A DNA stretch of 64,000 nucleotides, taken from the NCBI RefSeq assembly GCF_004366635.1, contig NZ_SORN01000006.1, forward strand, positions 62,001 through 126,000. The letters run 5' to 3'. This DNA is from Roseinatronobacter bogoriensis DSM 18756. GTDB lineage: Bacteria > Pseudomonadota > Alphaproteobacteria > Rhodobacterales > Rhodobacteraceae. How positions within the stretch are numbered: position 1 is the first letter of the stretch; each line of letters starts with the position of its first letter. Under the pieces are notes generated by a model that did not search any database, was not told where the DNA came from, and saw only the letters and a program-made list of their open reading frames with translations. This document shows positions 43,678-51,603 of the stretch, one piece after another. Position numbers and translations under genes: made by a program.

Positions 43678-44379
43678 ATGCAGCGCATCGTCATCCTGAC
43701 CGGTGCGGGATTGTCTGCCGAAAGCGGGCTGGGCACATTTCGCGACAAGGACGGGCTTTGGACGAAATACGACCTTGAGGATGTGGCCACTCCCGAAGGC
43801 TTTGCCCGCAACCCTGCATTGGTGCATGACTTCTACAATGCGCGCCGGGCAAATTGTCTGCAAGCACAGCCAAACCCTGCGCATCATGCGCTTGCGCGCC
43901 TGCAACAGGCTTGGCCCGATCAGGTGACACTGGTCACGCAGAATGTCGATGACCTGCTGGAACGGGCGGGGGCCGCGTCGGTCATTCATATGCACGGGGA
44001 ACTGACACGCGCGCTGTGTGGCGCTTGCGCGCATCGCTGGGCCGCGCCTGCGGAAATGGCCCCGAATGACCCCTGCCCCGCGTGTAGCGCCCCCAAAACA
44101 CGCCCTGATATCGTCTGGTTTGGCGAATTTCCCTATTACATGGACAGGATCGAGGCGGCGCTGGCGCAGGCGGATATGTTTGTTGCCATCGGCACGTCAG
44201 GCAATGTCTATCCGGCGGCCGGATTTGTGCAGGAAGCCACGCTTGCGGGCGCGCAGACCTTGGAATTGAATCTGGAACCTTCGGCCACCGCCTCGCTGTT
44301 TGATGCAGCACAGTTCGGCCCTGCAAGTCAGGTCGTGCCAGACTGGGTGTCAGAGATATTGCGCGCGGCTGCGCAGTAG
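43678..44379 (+). CDS. cobB: NAD-dependent protein deacylase (sirtuin)
   Basis: A 233-residue Sir2 enzyme removing acetyl or succinyl groups from lysines using NAD+. Motifs: LTGAGLSAESGLGTFRD, TQNVDDLLERAG, catalytic His in HMHGEL, zinc cysteines C-x-x-C twice (CGAC and CPAC), and GTSGNVYPAAGF. The F-Y-N-x-R-R segment matches the Tyr/Arg pair of class III (desuccinylase-type) sirtuins. It follows uvrC by 4 nt. Confidence 0.92.
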   Translation: MQRIVILTGAGLSAESGLGTFRDKDGLWTKYDLEDVATPEGFARNPALVHDFYNARRANCLQAQPNPAHHALARLQQAWPDQVTLVTQNVDDLLERAGAASVIHMHGELTRALCGACAHRWAAPAEMAPNDPCPACSAPKTRPDIVWFGEFPYYMDRIEAALAQADMFVAIGTSGNVYPAAGFVQEATLAGAQTLELNLEPSATASLFDAAQFGPASQVVPDWVSEILRAAAQ

Positions 44380-44471
44380 CGGCTGCCAGTTGCAACGCGA
44401 GGGTTCAGGGACCGAACGCTTTGAGCGGTGAGCGGCTGAATTGTGGACGTTGCGGACGGTGGAACGCTTCA

Positions 44472-44648
44472 ACAAGCCGCGCAGCGCCGGGCCGCGGTGC
44501 GGCGATACAAGGTTGAATCTGTAGCACTTTATGCTAGCCCAATCCGCGCAAAATCAAATCTTCTCGCCGGTGGTAGCCAAATCGCCGTGCCGTGGGTGCG
44601 GCCCGGCGATGCGCGGCGGGCTGACGCCCTTGATTCCGCGCAGCTTTG
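44472..44648 (+). repeat. Dispersed intergenic repeat, copy D
   Basis: Left arm 44476-44506 and right arm 44581-44617 are imperfect reverse complements on the GCCGCGCAKCGCCGGGCCGC core. The centre carries AATCTGTAGCACTTTATGCTAGCC and GTGGTAGCCAAATCGCC, as in copies A-C. It fills most of the 293-bp gap between the convergent sirtuin and purK genes. GTTGCGGAC just upstream (near 44449) resembles the reverse complement of the far end of copy A, so the outer ends may carry short inverted repeats. Confidence 0.86.
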
Positions 44649-44672
44649 CTTGGCCAGTTTGCAGGCAAAGCT

Positions 44673-45749
44673 CTAACGCTCTGACCGAATAATCCGGTTC
44701 ACATGCCCCATCTTGCGGCCTGCGCGGGCTTCCGGCTTTCCATACAGATGCACCGCAACATCCTTTTCGCGCAACAATTCGGGCACGCGGTTCAGGTCGT
44801 CACCGATCAGGTTTTCCATCACCACATCAGCATGGCGGCCACCATCGCCCAGCGGCAGGCCCGCAACAGCGCGGATATGCTGCTCGAACTGGTCGGTGCT
44901 GCATCCGTTCTGGGTCCAATGCCCTGAATTATGCACACGCGGCGCGATTTCATTCACGATCAAACCGTCCTTGGTGACAAACAGTTCCACCCCAAGCACG
45001 CCCACATAGTCCAGCGCATTCAGGATGTTTGCCGCCAGCAAAACTGCATCGCTGCGCTGGCCACCCGACAGTCGCGCAGGCACACGGGTTTCGCGCAAGA
45101 TTCCGGCCTCATGCACATTCTCGCCCGGATCAAAGGCCGCAACCTCGCCTGTCAGGCCACGCGCCGCGATGACAGAGATTTCCTGGGAGAAGGTCACAAA
45201 CCCCTCCAGGATGGCGGGTGCACCCTGCATGGCATCCCATGCCGGTTGAATATCAGCAGCGCTGTCAATCCGCGCCTGCCCCTTGCCATCATAGCCCATG
45301 CGCCGTGTTTTCAGGATTGCGGGGGTGCCAAGGTCAGCAACCGCAAGCGCCAGTTCATCGGCACTGTTCACCGCAGCAAAAGGTGCAGTTTGCAACCCAA
45401 GGCCGCGCAGAAACTCTTTCTCTGTCAGCCGGTCCTGCGACACGGACAGGGCGCGGCGGCCGGGGCGGATGGGCCGCAACGGTTCCAGCAGATCAAGGGT
45501 CGCAGTGGGGATATTTTCGAATTCAAAAGTAATGACATCAACCCGCGCGGCAAATTGCGCCAGGGCCTCGGCATCATCCCAAGGGGCCGTTGTGACATGC
45601 TCGGCCACTTGGCCCGCTGGAGGTTCGGGACTGGGATCGTAGATATGACACCGATAGCCCAATCGTGACGCCGCGACGGACAGCATCCGGCCCAGTTGGC
45701 CGCCCCCCAATATGCCGATCACGCTTCCGGCTGGCAAAAACTCAGTCAT
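44673..45749 (-). CDS. purK: N5-carboxyaminoimidazole ribonucleotide synthase
   Basis: A 358-residue ATP-grasp enzyme carboxylating AIR with bicarbonate in purine synthesis. The N-terminal GILGGGQLGRMLSVAASRLGY, KTRRMGYDGKGQ, the acidic EISVIAARG and NEIAPRVHNSGHWT are PurK blocks. Start at MTEFLPAGSVIGILGGG overlaps the purE stop by 8 bp; the upstream frame belongs to purE. Confidence 0.94.
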   Translation of the reverse strand: MTEFLPAGSVIGILGGGQLGRMLSVAASRLGYRCHIYDPSPEPPAGQVAEHVTTAPWDDAEALAQFAARVDVITFEFENIPTATLDLLEPLRPIRPGRRALSVSQDRLTEKEFLRGLGLQTAPFAAVNSADELALAVADLGTPAILKTRRMGYDGKGQARIDSAADIQPAWDAMQGAPAILEGFVTFSQEISVIAARGLTGEVAAFDPGENVHEAGILRETRVPARLSGGQRSDAVLLAANILNALDYVGVLGVELFVTKDGLIVNEIAPRVHNSGHWTQNGCSTDQFEQHIRAVAGLPLGDGGRHADVVMENLIGDDLNRVPELLREKDVAVHLYGKPEARAGRKMGHVNRIIRSER

Positions 45750-46230
45750 CGCGCGGCTCCTGAGGGATGGAGGCAGACAGATCCGCGCGCCATTTGTCCA
45801 GACGCGCGGCAAGCGCATCGTCTTGCAATGCAAGAATGCCAGCAGCCATCAATCCTGCATTGGCGGCCCCGGCCGCTCCGATTGCCATTGTCGCAACCGG
45901 ATAGCCGCGCGGCATCTGCAAGATGGAATACAGGCTATCCACGCCCGACAGCGCCTTGGTCTGGACTGGCACGCCAATCACAGGAACACGCGTCTTGGAC
46001 GCCATCATGCCGGGCAGATGCGCAGCACCACCCGCACCTGCGATAATAACCTGCAAGCCGCGCTCTACCGCGCTGCGCCCGTAGTCCCACAGGCGGTCAG
46101 GTGTGCGATGGGCCGATACGATACGCGCCTCATAACGGATTTGCATGGCGTCAAGCATCTGCGCCGCTTCGCGCATCGTGGGCCAGTCAGACTGGCTTCC
46201 CATGATGATCCCTACCTGAATATCGGACAT
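45742..46230 (-). CDS. purE: N5-carboxyaminoimidazole ribonucleotide mutase
   Basis: A 162-residue mutase converting N5-CAIR to CAIR. Motifs GIIMGSQSDWPTMREA, SAHRTPDRLWDYG (catalytic His), IAGAGGAAHLPGMMASKTRVPVIGVPV and LQMPRGYPVATMAIG. Start MSDIQVGIIMGS at 46230. Forms purE-purK with an 8-bp overlap. Confidence 0.95.
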   Translation of the reverse strand: MSDIQVGIIMGSQSDWPTMREAAQMLDAMQIRYEARIVSAHRTPDRLWDYGRSAVERGLQVIIAGAGGAAHLPGMMASKTRVPVIGVPVQTKALSGVDSLYSILQMPRGYPVATMAIGAAGAANAGLMAAGILALQDDALAARLDKWRADLSASIPQEPRDD

Positions 46231-46291
46231 ATGGCCCCTCTTGGCTAAATTCATGGCACTTATAGCAAGGGTCGCTACGGGCGCAATCGCG

Positions 46292-46510
46292 TCAGGCAAT
46301 GATATCCGGGGTCAGTTCATCCTCAATGCGCGATATCTGGTCTTTCAGCTTCAGCTTCTCTTTTTTCAGGCGCTGGATCGTCAGCTGCGCAAGCGGGCCT
46401 TGCTCATGCAGGGCATTGATCGCCTCATCAAGGTCACGGTGCTTCTGACGCAAGACTTCAAGTTTGACACGCAACACGTCTTCATGGCTCAGTTCCTGCG
46501 GAGAATTCAT
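46292..46510 (-). CDS. YdcH-like small coiled-coil protein (DUF465)
   Basis: A 72-residue protein, mostly helical coiled coil (HRDLDEAINALHEQGPLAQLTIQRLKKEKLKLKDQISRIED), matching the DUF465/YdcH family of unknown function. Start MNSPQELSHEDVL; the upstream frame is not conserved. Upstream of purE on the same strand, 61 bp apart. Confidence 0.82.
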   Translation of the reverse strand: MNSPQELSHEDVLRVKLEVLRQKHRDLDEAINALHEQGPLAQLTIQRLKKEKLKLKDQISRIEDELTPDIIA

Positions 46511-46701
46511 GGGCGCGATTCTATACTTGTTGATGCAGGCGTGACGATAGCCGGAAAAAGGCTGCGGCAAAAGCCTTTGATCTGCCTGAACGCGACGTGC
46601 CGCCTCTTGTGAGCGGCGCAAAACACACCATATCTATAGCGCAAAGGGTCGCCGCATTCGGGGCCCGCAGCAATGTCGCTTACTTGAAAGGGCTGAAGCT
46701 G

Positions 46702-47118
46702 ATGACAAAACTGAATTTTCCGTCACACCCGCTGTTGCTGGGTTTCGACAGGCTCGAAAGGCTGGTTGAACGCACGGCTCGGGCGGGCACAGACGGCTAT
46801 CCGCCATTCAATATCGAAGTAACCGCGCCGAACGCGTTTCGCATCACGCTTGCCTTGGCCGGGTTTCGCGAAGAGGATCTGACGATTACGGTAGAGAAAC
46901 GCCAGTTGCTGGTACATGGCCAGCAGCAAGACAATGGAAATGATAGCCGCGTTTTCCTGCATCGGGGCATTGCCGCGCGACAGTTCCAACGCGCTTTCGC
47001 ACTGGCTGATGGCGTGGATGTTGCAAAAGCGCAGCTTGAAGACGGGCTGTTGCATATCGACCTTGTACGCAAGGAACCCGAAGACACGGTGCAGACCGTC
47101 CCGATAACACGAGGCTGA
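46702..47118 (+). CDS. Small heat-shock protein Hsp20
   Basis: A 138-residue alpha-crystallin-type holdase. The domain spans about residues 34-130 (PPFNIEVTAPNAFRITLALAGFREEDLTITVEKRQLLVHGQ ... QLEDGLLHIDLVRKEPE). The ATG at 46702 follows GAAAGGG at a suitable distance. Related genes are often heat-induced. The following DUF1150 gene is 11 nt away, a pairing common in related genomes. Confidence 0.9.
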   Translation: MTKLNFPSHPLLLGFDRLERLVERTARAGTDGYPPFNIEVTAPNAFRITLALAGFREEDLTITVEKRQLLVHGQQQDNGNDSRVFLHRGIAARQFQRAFALADGVDVAKAQLEDGLLHIDLVRKEPEDTVQTVPITRG

Positions 47119-47129
47119 GAGGTGAGCAG

Positions 47130-47354
47130 ATGAACAGCGAGTTTCCTATCAAAACGACAGGTCGCCCGATCGCTTATGTGCGCCCGATCAAGGCGCGTGA
47201 CCTGCCCGCAGAAATCCGCGACCAGTTGCCCGGCGTGACCGATCTTTATGCGATTCACCATGAAGAAGGCGAAAGGCTGGCATTAGTCACCGACCGGACA
47301 ATGGCTTTTGTCATGGCGCGGCAGAACGATATGGAGCCAGTGAGCGTGCACTGA
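47130..47354 (+). CDS. DUF1150 family protein
   Basis: A 74-residue protein with the DUF1150 core (RPIAYVRPIKARDLPAEIRDQLPGVTDLYAIHHEEGERLALVTDRTMAFVMARQNDMEPVSVH). Function unknown; commonly found next to Hsp20 in alphaproteobacteria, as here. Followed by a terminator. Confidence 0.85.
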   Translation: MNSEFPIKTTGRPIAYVRPIKARDLPAEIRDQLPGVTDLYAIHHEEGERLALVTDRTMAFVMARQNDMEPVSVH

Positions 47355-47438
47355 AACGCTGCGCGGCCAACTGTGGCAGCGCGCTCAGGAATAGCCGCTT
47401 GAGAAAACCGCGTGGGGCCGCCATCGTGCAATACGATA

Positions 47439-47463
47439 AAGACCCGGCTGTGCCGGGTCTTTT
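47439..47463 (+). terminator. Terminator between DUF1150 and phyR (likely bidirectional)
   Basis: AAGACCCGGC, loop TGT, GCCGGGTCTT, then TTT on the plus strand; on the minus strand the same stem is followed by TTTAT. It can serve both convergent genes. Confidence 0.85.
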
Positions 47464-47494
47464 GGTCTTTGTCATCGCTTCAGATATCGAAGCC

Positions 47495-48289
47495 TCAGAC
47501 TTTCAGTGTCTGGGTTGAGGCAAAGAACATCGCTTGCGAGACCGCGGAGCGCACCTGCTCTTCTTCAAATGGCTTGGTAATCAGGAATGCGGGTTCGGGT
47601 TTGTCACCCGTCAGCAGGCGCTCGGGATAGGCCGTGATGAAGATGACCGGAATTTCGGGGTATTCTTCCAGCAATTCTGTCACCGCCTCTACACCGGACG
47701 AGTCATCGGCCAGATGAATATCAGCAAGGATCAAGTCGGGTGCTTCACGCTTGCCCAAAGCGACCGCTTCGGTATGCGTCCGGGCAATCCCTGTGACCTC
47801 GTGCCCCATCTCGGTCACGATACTTTTCACATCCAGTGCGATTAGCGGTTCATCTTCGATGATCTGAATACGGCCATGCACTGATTTCGACATTTCACGA
47901 TATGCAATGGCAACCAGTTCCTGCGCCTCTGCTTCGGGCACCTGTATGATCCGGGCAATATCCGGATAGGAAAACTCTTCCAGCGAGCGTAGCAACAACG
48001 CCTCGCGCGTGTTGGGGGTAAGTTCTGCAAGCAGCTTTTGCGCTCGCGCCTCGAGTCCTTCTACCGGTTCTTGCCCGACAGGCGCCCCGGTCGTTTGCCA
48101 GACCGTGTGAAATGCCTGAAAAAGCGCAAGCTTGGGGGTCAGGGCATCATTCAGCAAACTGCGGTCCTGCAAGATTGCTTCCAGGGTTGCGGCAGCATAG
48201 CTATCGCCGGACTGCTGCGATCCGGTCAGCGCGCGTGCGTAGCGGCGCAGGTATGGCAGTTCTTTAGCAATCTGCAGCGATGTCGACAT
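47495..48289 (-). CDS. phyR: General stress response regulator PhyR
   Basis: A 264-residue anti-anti-sigma factor. The N-terminal ~130 residues mimic an ECF sigma factor (sigma2/sigma4-like; LTPNTREALLLRSLEEFSYPDIARIIQVPEAEAQELV), and the C-terminal receiver (about 140-264) has phospho-acceptor D190 in LILADIHLADD. When phosphorylated it binds NepR and frees EcfG. Start MSTSLQIAKELPYL at 48289. Divergent from nepR-ecfG across an EcfG-type double promoter. Confidence 0.95.
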   Translation of the reverse strand: MSTSLQIAKELPYLRRYARALTGSQQSGDSYAAATLEAILQDRSLLNDALTPKLALFQAFHTVWQTTGAPVGQEPVEGLEARAQKLLAELTPNTREALLLRSLEEFSYPDIARIIQVPEAEAQELVAIAYREMSKSVHGRIQIIEDEPLIALDVKSIVTEMGHEVTGIARTHTEAVALGKREAPDLILADIHLADDSSGVEAVTELLEEYPEIPVIFITAYPERLLTGDKPEPAFLITKPFEEEQVRSAVSQAMFFASTQTLKV

Positions 48290-48372
48290 AGTCTCTCCCA
48301 GGGGTGTGTGCATGGAATAATCCGTCTTCCTGTGACAATCCAAATTCTGACGCTTCATTACAACGTTTTTTT

Positions 48373-48422
48373 CCGCATCACGGAACCAAACACAGAAGTC
48401 CGCGTTTGGTTCCGTGATGCGG
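48373..48422. promoter_or_regulatory. Palindromic divergent EcfG promoters (phyR / nepR-ecfG)
   Basis: CCGCATCACGGAACCAAAC (48373-48391) and its exact reverse complement (48404-48422) flank a 12-nt spacer. On the plus strand GGAAC (48382-48386), 16 bp, CGTT (48403-48406) is a perfect EcfG promoter toward nepR. On the minus strand GGAAC (48413-48409), 16 bp, TGTT (48392-48389) faces phyR, one base off the -10. The locus is thus likely autoactivated in both directions. Confidence 0.85.
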
Positions 48423-48491
48423 CTTAAGTCCGCCGTCTTGCGAATTCGGCAAGATCATGTCAGGTTGAAAGAAGTTGGAGCCTTTGGCGAA

Positions 48492-48680
48492 ATGACGACA
48501 ATGAATAGTAATGACGATCAGGAATCACGCACAGTTCCGCCCACAGTGGCGCAACAGATTGATGAAAACCTGAAACGATTATATTCAGAAACAACGTCCG
48601 AAGATCTTCCGCCCAGCCTGACCGAACTTCTGAATGCGCTGCGAGAAAAAGACGCTCAGAAAAAGTCAGGTGACGAATGA
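48492..48680 (+). CDS. nepR: Anti-sigma factor NepR
   Basis: A 62-residue protein with the NepR core (VAQQIDENLKRLYSETTSEDLPPSLTELLNALREKD) that holds EcfG inactive until phosphorylated PhyR takes it away. I prefer the ATG at 48492, with GGAG 11 nt before; an ATG at 48501 is possible. Overlaps ecfG by 4 bp. Confidence 0.93.
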   Translation: MTTMNSNDDQESRTVPPTVAQQIDENLKRLYSETTSEDLPPSLTELLNALREKDAQKKSGDE

Positions 48681-49252
48681 CAACGCAAAAAGAGGCGCTT
48701 GCGCCGACCGATCCGCGTGACGAAATCGTTACGCACCTGCCTGCATTGCGCGCCTTTGCGCGTGGTCTGACGGGAAATGTAACCAGCGCAGATGATCTTG
48801 TTCAAGACACCGTTCTCAAGGCGTGGAGCAAGTTCGACCAATTCAAGGAAGGGACGAATCTGCGTGCATGGTTGTTTACCATTCTGCGCAACACATTCCT
48901 GTCACAGCAGCGCAAACGCGCAAAAGAAGTGTCAGACAGCACAGGCAGCTTTGCCGCCAAGCTTGCCTCAAAGCCCGACCATGACGGTCGAATGGCGTTG
49001 CAGGAACTAAATGACGCGCTCAAAACCTTGCCGGTCGAACAGCGCGAGGCGCTGCTGCTTGTCGGGGCGCTGGGGTTTTCGGTCGAAGAAGCCGCAGAAA
49101 CCTGCGGATGCGCGCCCGGCACCATCAAAAGCCGTGCCAATCGCGGGCGCAAGACATTGGCAGAACTTTTGAACCTGGACAGAGAAGATCAACTCGTGTC
49201 GACCGACAGTTCTGTTGCAGCCGTTATGGCGGCATCACCCACGATTTTCTGA
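48677..49252 (+). CDS. ecfG: ECF sigma factor EcfG (general stress response)
   Basis: A 191-residue ECF15-type sigma factor. Region 2 is in HLPALRAFARGLTGNVTSADDLVQDTVLKAWSKFDQF...LRAWLFTILRNTFLSQQRKRAKE and region 4 in LKTLPVEQREALLLVGALGFSVEEAAETCGCAPGTIKSRANRGRKTLAELL. Start overlaps nepR (ATGA). It should recognise the GGAAC-N16-CGTT sites seen in this locus. Confidence 0.94.
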   Translation: MTTQKEALAPTDPRDEIVTHLPALRAFARGLTGNVTSADDLVQDTVLKAWSKFDQFKEGTNLRAWLFTILRNTFLSQQRKRAKEVSDSTGSFAAKLASKPDHDGRMALQELNDALKTLPVEQREALLLVGALGFSVEEAAETCGCAPGTIKSRANRGRKTLAELLNLDREDQLVSTDSSVAAVMAASPTIF

Positions 49253-50999
49253 GGGCTGTACCATAGCGTGGAGATCCATAAAACGGATTGAGATCGGCAA
49301 TCGCCTGGCGTCGCGCCTGGCGATTTTGCTGACATTGGCTTTGGCGCCGCTGGGGTCAATCGCCATTTATTCTGAAATCGAGAATTGGCACACGCAGAAA
49401 ACGGCCTTCGAGACGGGGCTGATCGCCCGCACAATCGAAACGGTCACCGGACAACGCGCACTGCTGGAAAGTGCAATGCTATCGGCAGATACATTGTCAC
49501 CTCTGGTCGCAGACAGGCTGGAAAACACGACCGCCTGTTCCGCCTTTCTGGAAAGTTTCATTGCCGAGTCAGGCTTTTATTCCTTTGCGGGCTTTATTGA
49601 TGCACGAGGTCAGATGGCCTGTATCTCGGAAGGAGAGCCTGTTGACTTCAGCCAGAGCGAAGGATTTGCGGCAGCAAGTGCCAATCCCAGGGCATCGTTC
49701 AGCTTTCAGCCCTCTGGCGTGATAACCGGGCGCCCCGTGGTGCTGATCAACCGCCCCGTATTTGACGGCGACACGTTTCTTGGCTTCTTGTCGATCTCGA
49801 TATCGCGCCGGACCTTTGACATGATCGCGACAATGCCAGACAGCGAAACATCGCCACGCGTTTCGTTTCTGGTCAATCACCAAGGGCAAACCCTGACCAG
49901 CGCCGACAAACCCGACGCAGAGGATTTTCTGCCCCAACCCGCGATCATGCAAGAGATGATTTCTGCGCGGCATGGGGTTTTTTCCTCTATCAGCGTGGCA
50001 GGAAAAGAGCGTCTATTCTCGGTCGCGGAACTTGTACCAGGACAGTTATTTGTCCTTGGCAGTTGGAATGTCGATGAATCCAGAAGCTTCAACCTGTGGC
50101 GGGTAGGGTTTCCATTCCTGATGTGGCTGGCCTCTGTTGCGGTGGTGATGTTTGCGGTGAATTACATGGTTGTTCGCCATCTGCGTCATATCAACACCCA
50201 GCTTCGTCGTTTCGCCCTTGGCAATCGGGAAGAGTTTCAGCGCCTTCCCGACGAAGCCCCCGCCGAGCTGCGTGAAATTGATTCAACTTTCACCAAGATG
50301 GCGCGCCTGATCCGCCGCGACGAGGTCGAGCGGGAAGATGCCCTGCGCGAAAAAACCGTCTTGCTGAAAGAAGTCCATCATCGGGTCAAGAACAACCTGC
50401 AATTGATCGCCTCGATCCTGAACCTGCAACTGCGCCGTATCACGGACTCGGACGCCCGCAACATCCTGCACGGGGTTCAGGCCCGCGTCCGGTCGCTGGC
50501 GTCAATCCACCGCCGCCTGTATGAACAGGACCGTATCTCGAACTCGAATGCGACAGAGTTCTTTGAAACCATCTTGCGCGAAACCCTGACCTTGGCACAG
50601 TCCAAACAGTCAGGATTGAAGGTTGAAACAGAATTTGAACCTGTCATCCTGCCGCCAGACAAGATCATTCCAGTGGCCTTGCTGTTTGCTGAAGCGCTGA
50701 CCAACGCACTCAAGCATGCAAAGCCCCCTCGGGCCGACGCGCCCCCCTTGCTCAGGATCAGTTTCGCCGCACGCGATGGGCAGGCAGAATTGCGGGTGCG
50801 CAACTCCGTATCTGACACGGGCAACGAGGCCGTCAGCTACGGTCTGGGGCAGGAATTGATGACCGCTTTTGCACTGCAAGTGCATGGAGAGTTTGAATCT
50901 GGCGCAGTCCATGATGACAACGGCGCGGGATGGGAAATGCGCCTGCGCCTGGGTGATGCTGGCCTGAATGAAGATGGACCTGACGCAGTTACCGCCTAG
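49215..50999 (+). CDS. Membrane sensor histidine kinase, HisKA_2 type (candidate PhyR kinase)
   Basis: About 594 residues: a first membrane helix (LASRLAILLTLALAPLGSIAIY), a ~250-residue periplasmic sensing domain of cache type, a second helix (FLMWLASVAVVMFAVNYMVV), a HAMP-like linker, a HisKA_2 box (LLKEVHHRVKNNLQLIASILNLQLRR, His near 387) and a HATPase domain (PVALLFAEALTNALKHAKPP). Kinases of this class commonly phosphorylate PhyR. The nominal start is a TTG inside ecfG; GAGGG about 14 nt before an in-frame ATA near 49263 suggests the real start may be a little later and non-canonical. Confidence 0.85.
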   Translation: MQPLWRHHPRFSEGCTIAWRSIKRIEIGNRLASRLAILLTLALAPLGSIAIYSEIENWHTQKTAFETGLIARTIETVTGQRALLESAMLSADTLSPLVADRLENTTACSAFLESFIAESGFYSFAGFIDARGQMACISEGEPVDFSQSEGFAAASANPRASFSFQPSGVITGRPVVLINRPVFDGDTFLGFLSISISRRTFDMIATMPDSETSPRVSFLVNHQGQTLTSADKPDAEDFLPQPAIMQEMISARHGVFSSISVAGKERLFSVAELVPGQLFVLGSWNVDESRSFNLWRVGFPFLMWLASVAVVMFAVNYMVVRHLRHINTQLRRFALGNREEFQRLPDEAPAELREIDSTFTKMARLIRRDEVEREDALREKTVLLKEVHHRVKNNLQLIASILNLQLRRITDSDARNILHGVQARVRSLASIHRRLYEQDRISNSNATEFFETILRETLTLAQSKQSGLKVETEFEPVILPPDKIIPVALLFAEALTNALKHAKPPRADAPPLLRISFAARDGQAELRVRNSVSDTGNEAVSYGLGQELMTAFALQVHGEFESGAVHDDNGAGWEMRLRLGDAGLNEDGPDAVTA

Positions 51000-51035
51000 C
51001 CCTCTTGCGGGGTGAACACTCGAAAGGGGCTACCA

Positions 51036-51545
51036 TTGCAAGATCGCAAAATCGAATTGAACGACCCGGTGGACGAACACCGCGCCCTGCATGAAACAGA
51101 GTCGCGCATCGCACTTGCGGGCCATCCGCTTCATGCCATGCTTGTGGCTTTTCCGATTGCCCTGACCATGTCGGTTTTCGGGACCGATTTGCTATATTGG
51201 TGGACAGGTGATGCATTCTGGGCGCGCGCAGCGGGGTGGGCAGCCTTTGGCGGTTTTCTGATGGGTGTGATCGCGGGGATCACCGGCACTGTCGAATTGC
51301 TTGTCGTCCGCGGCATCCGCAACCGCTCTGCAAGTTGGACGCATTTCATTCTCGCCGTAATGCTGTTGTCGATCATGGGCGCGAATTGGGCACATCGCAT
51401 CGGCGATTATGTGGCGGCCGTGCTGCCTTTCGGCCTGATCCTTTCAGCAATCGCTGCGGGGCTGACCGCTGTGACGGGGTGGCATGGCGGCAAACTGGTC
51501 TTTGATTATCAGATCGGCACCAAGATGCCGGATGAAAAGCCCTGA
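51036..51545 (+). CDS. DUF2231 membrane protein
   Basis: About 169 residues with four predicted membrane helices and the DUF2231 opening GHPLHAMLVAFPIALTMSVFGTDLLYW, ending in GGKLVFDYQIG. The family is often next to heme- or redox-linked membrane proteins; the histidines could bind metal. I choose the TTG at 51036 because GAAAGGGG lies 7 nt before; a GTG at 51012 is in frame. It sits 36 bp after the kinase and 58 bp before the reductase. Confidence 0.8.
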   Translation: MQDRKIELNDPVDEHRALHETESRIALAGHPLHAMLVAFPIALTMSVFGTDLLYWWTGDAFWARAAGWAAFGGFLMGVIAGITGTVELLVVRGIRNRSASWTHFILAVMLLSIMGANWAHRIGDYVAAVLPFGLILSAIAAGLTAVTGWHGGKLVFDYQIGTKMPDEKP

Positions 51546-51603
51546 TGCCCGGTGCACCAGATAAATGATGGAACCGACACCGCGCACTATCCGTTAAGTT
51601 GCG

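Noticed and set aside
46640..46702. RNA thermometer in the hsp20 leader
   Set aside because: A weak pairing of GCUU with AAGGGC near the ribosome site is possible, but it is mostly G-U pairs and lacks the ROSE or FourU pattern.
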